Assembly (NCBI GenBank): GCA_031271175.1 | Contig: JAISWE010000170.1 | Location: 1 to 44,371, forward strand | DNA length: 44,371 bases | Source: Bacteroidales bacterium | Lineage (GTDB): Bacteria; Bacteroidota; Bacteroidia; Bacteroidales; UBA4181 | Direction: 5' to 3' | In this document: positions 44,123 through 44,371 of the stretch, one piece after another | Layout: every line of letters starts with the position of its first letter | Position numbering within the stretch: position 1 is the first letter of the stretch | The notes under the pieces: generated by a model | What the model was told of the DNA's origin: nothing | What the model saw: only the letters and a program-made list of their open reading frames with translations | Database searches by the model: none | Position numbers and translations under genes: made by a program

Positions 44123-44371
44123 ATGGACAAATGTTGTGGTCTTGACGTGCAAAAAGACTTGATTAGAGGCAGTTTTGTCCCTGATGACGTTCTTCGGCAA
44201 ATGCGTCGGTTGACTCGCCGGTGTCGCCGGTTGACCAAAAACAGGGTTCGCTTTGAGCAGCAGATGGACAATCAGTTGCAGCGATGTAACATCTGTTTTA
44301 GCAATTATGTTTCCGGTCAGGGGAATAATAGTGATTATGTCAATTTAATTACAGGCCAAATTTTAATTTTT
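44123..44371 (+). pseudogene. IS110-family transposase remnant, internally deleted, partial at window end
   Basis: An ATG at 44123 opens a frame of 83 codons that is still open at the last base. It begins MDKCCGLDVQKD, the start of the RNase-H-like DEDD domain of IS110-family transposases with the first catalytic Asp (D8). It then jumps directly to LIRGSFVPDDVLRQMRR and VRFEQQMDNQLQRCNI, which in full-length relatives lie about 90 residues further on. The missing part holds the second (Glu) and, I believe, the third catalytic residue, so this protein cannot be active. After NYVSGQGNN the sequence leaves the family pattern. The join falls on the codons QKD, a short stretch shared by both sides in relatives, as expected of a recombination deletion. 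Confidence 0.8.

Overview
The window looks like a chromosomal segment of a Bacteroidales/Bacteroidota bacterium. The reasons are the SusC/SusD pair, BACON-domain lipoproteins, type IX secretion (T9SS) components, DUF3822 and DUF2520 genes, and promoters of the Bacteroidota form TTG-N20-TAnnTTTG with no Shine-Dalgarno sequences. No complete mobile element and no CRISPR array were found.

Layout. (1) 1-4141: a tRNA-Ala(TGC), then a complete rpoB with its own promoter and a structured leader. Neither rplL (expected upstream) nor rpoC (expected downstream) is next to it. (2) 4142-4681: a junction holding a broken tail of a BspA-like leucine-rich-repeat gene. (3) 4682-10139: a glycogen/alpha-glucan operon (debranching enzyme, glycogen-synthase-like glycosyltransferase, GH57 homologue) followed by a Rossmann/DUF2520 gene. 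(4) 10149-11749, minus strand: a small helix-turn-helix protein and a T9SS plug-like protein (DUF5103). (5) 11942-14219: a GH78 alpha-L-rhamnosidase-like gene with a clear promoter. (6) 14648-20089: a large alpha-2-macroglobulin lipoprotein with an intact thioester motif. (7) 20184-26425: a 1745-residue SprB-repeat surface protein with a type B T9SS sorting domain, coupled to a PorP/SprF partner. (8) 26426-27064: a promoter, a (GA)23 and a (CG)5 microsatellite and an intrinsic terminator in a row, then a second promoter. (9) 27065-39990: a Sus-type operon (SusC, SusD, DUF4959/DUF5000-like, DUF4998-like, BACON protein 1, calcineurin-like phosphoesterase, BACON protein 2) ending in a strong terminator. 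It encodes no glycoside hydrolase. (10) 39989-43484: housekeeping genes (RecD-like helicase on the minus strand; pilin-like hypothetical, DUF3822 and rsmD on the plus strand). (11) 43485-44371: a decayed region with a 42-bp direct repeat pair, a 31-codon minus-strand frame and the start of an internally deleted IS110-family transposase that runs off the window.

How the genes fit together. The plug-like gene, the SprB-like cargo and its SprF partner point to an active T9SS. The Sus operon probably imports or processes a phosphorylated ligand at the cell surface, because its only recognisable enzyme is a secreted metallophosphoesterase, and two paralogous BACON lipoproteins share a roughly 280-residue C-terminal domain that I cannot assign. 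That operon is the best candidate for an undescribed system. The second is the orphan rpoB, which carries Asn at the position equivalent to E. coli His526 and could be an extra, rifampicin-tolerant beta subunit. All family assignments come from reading motifs; no database search was possible.
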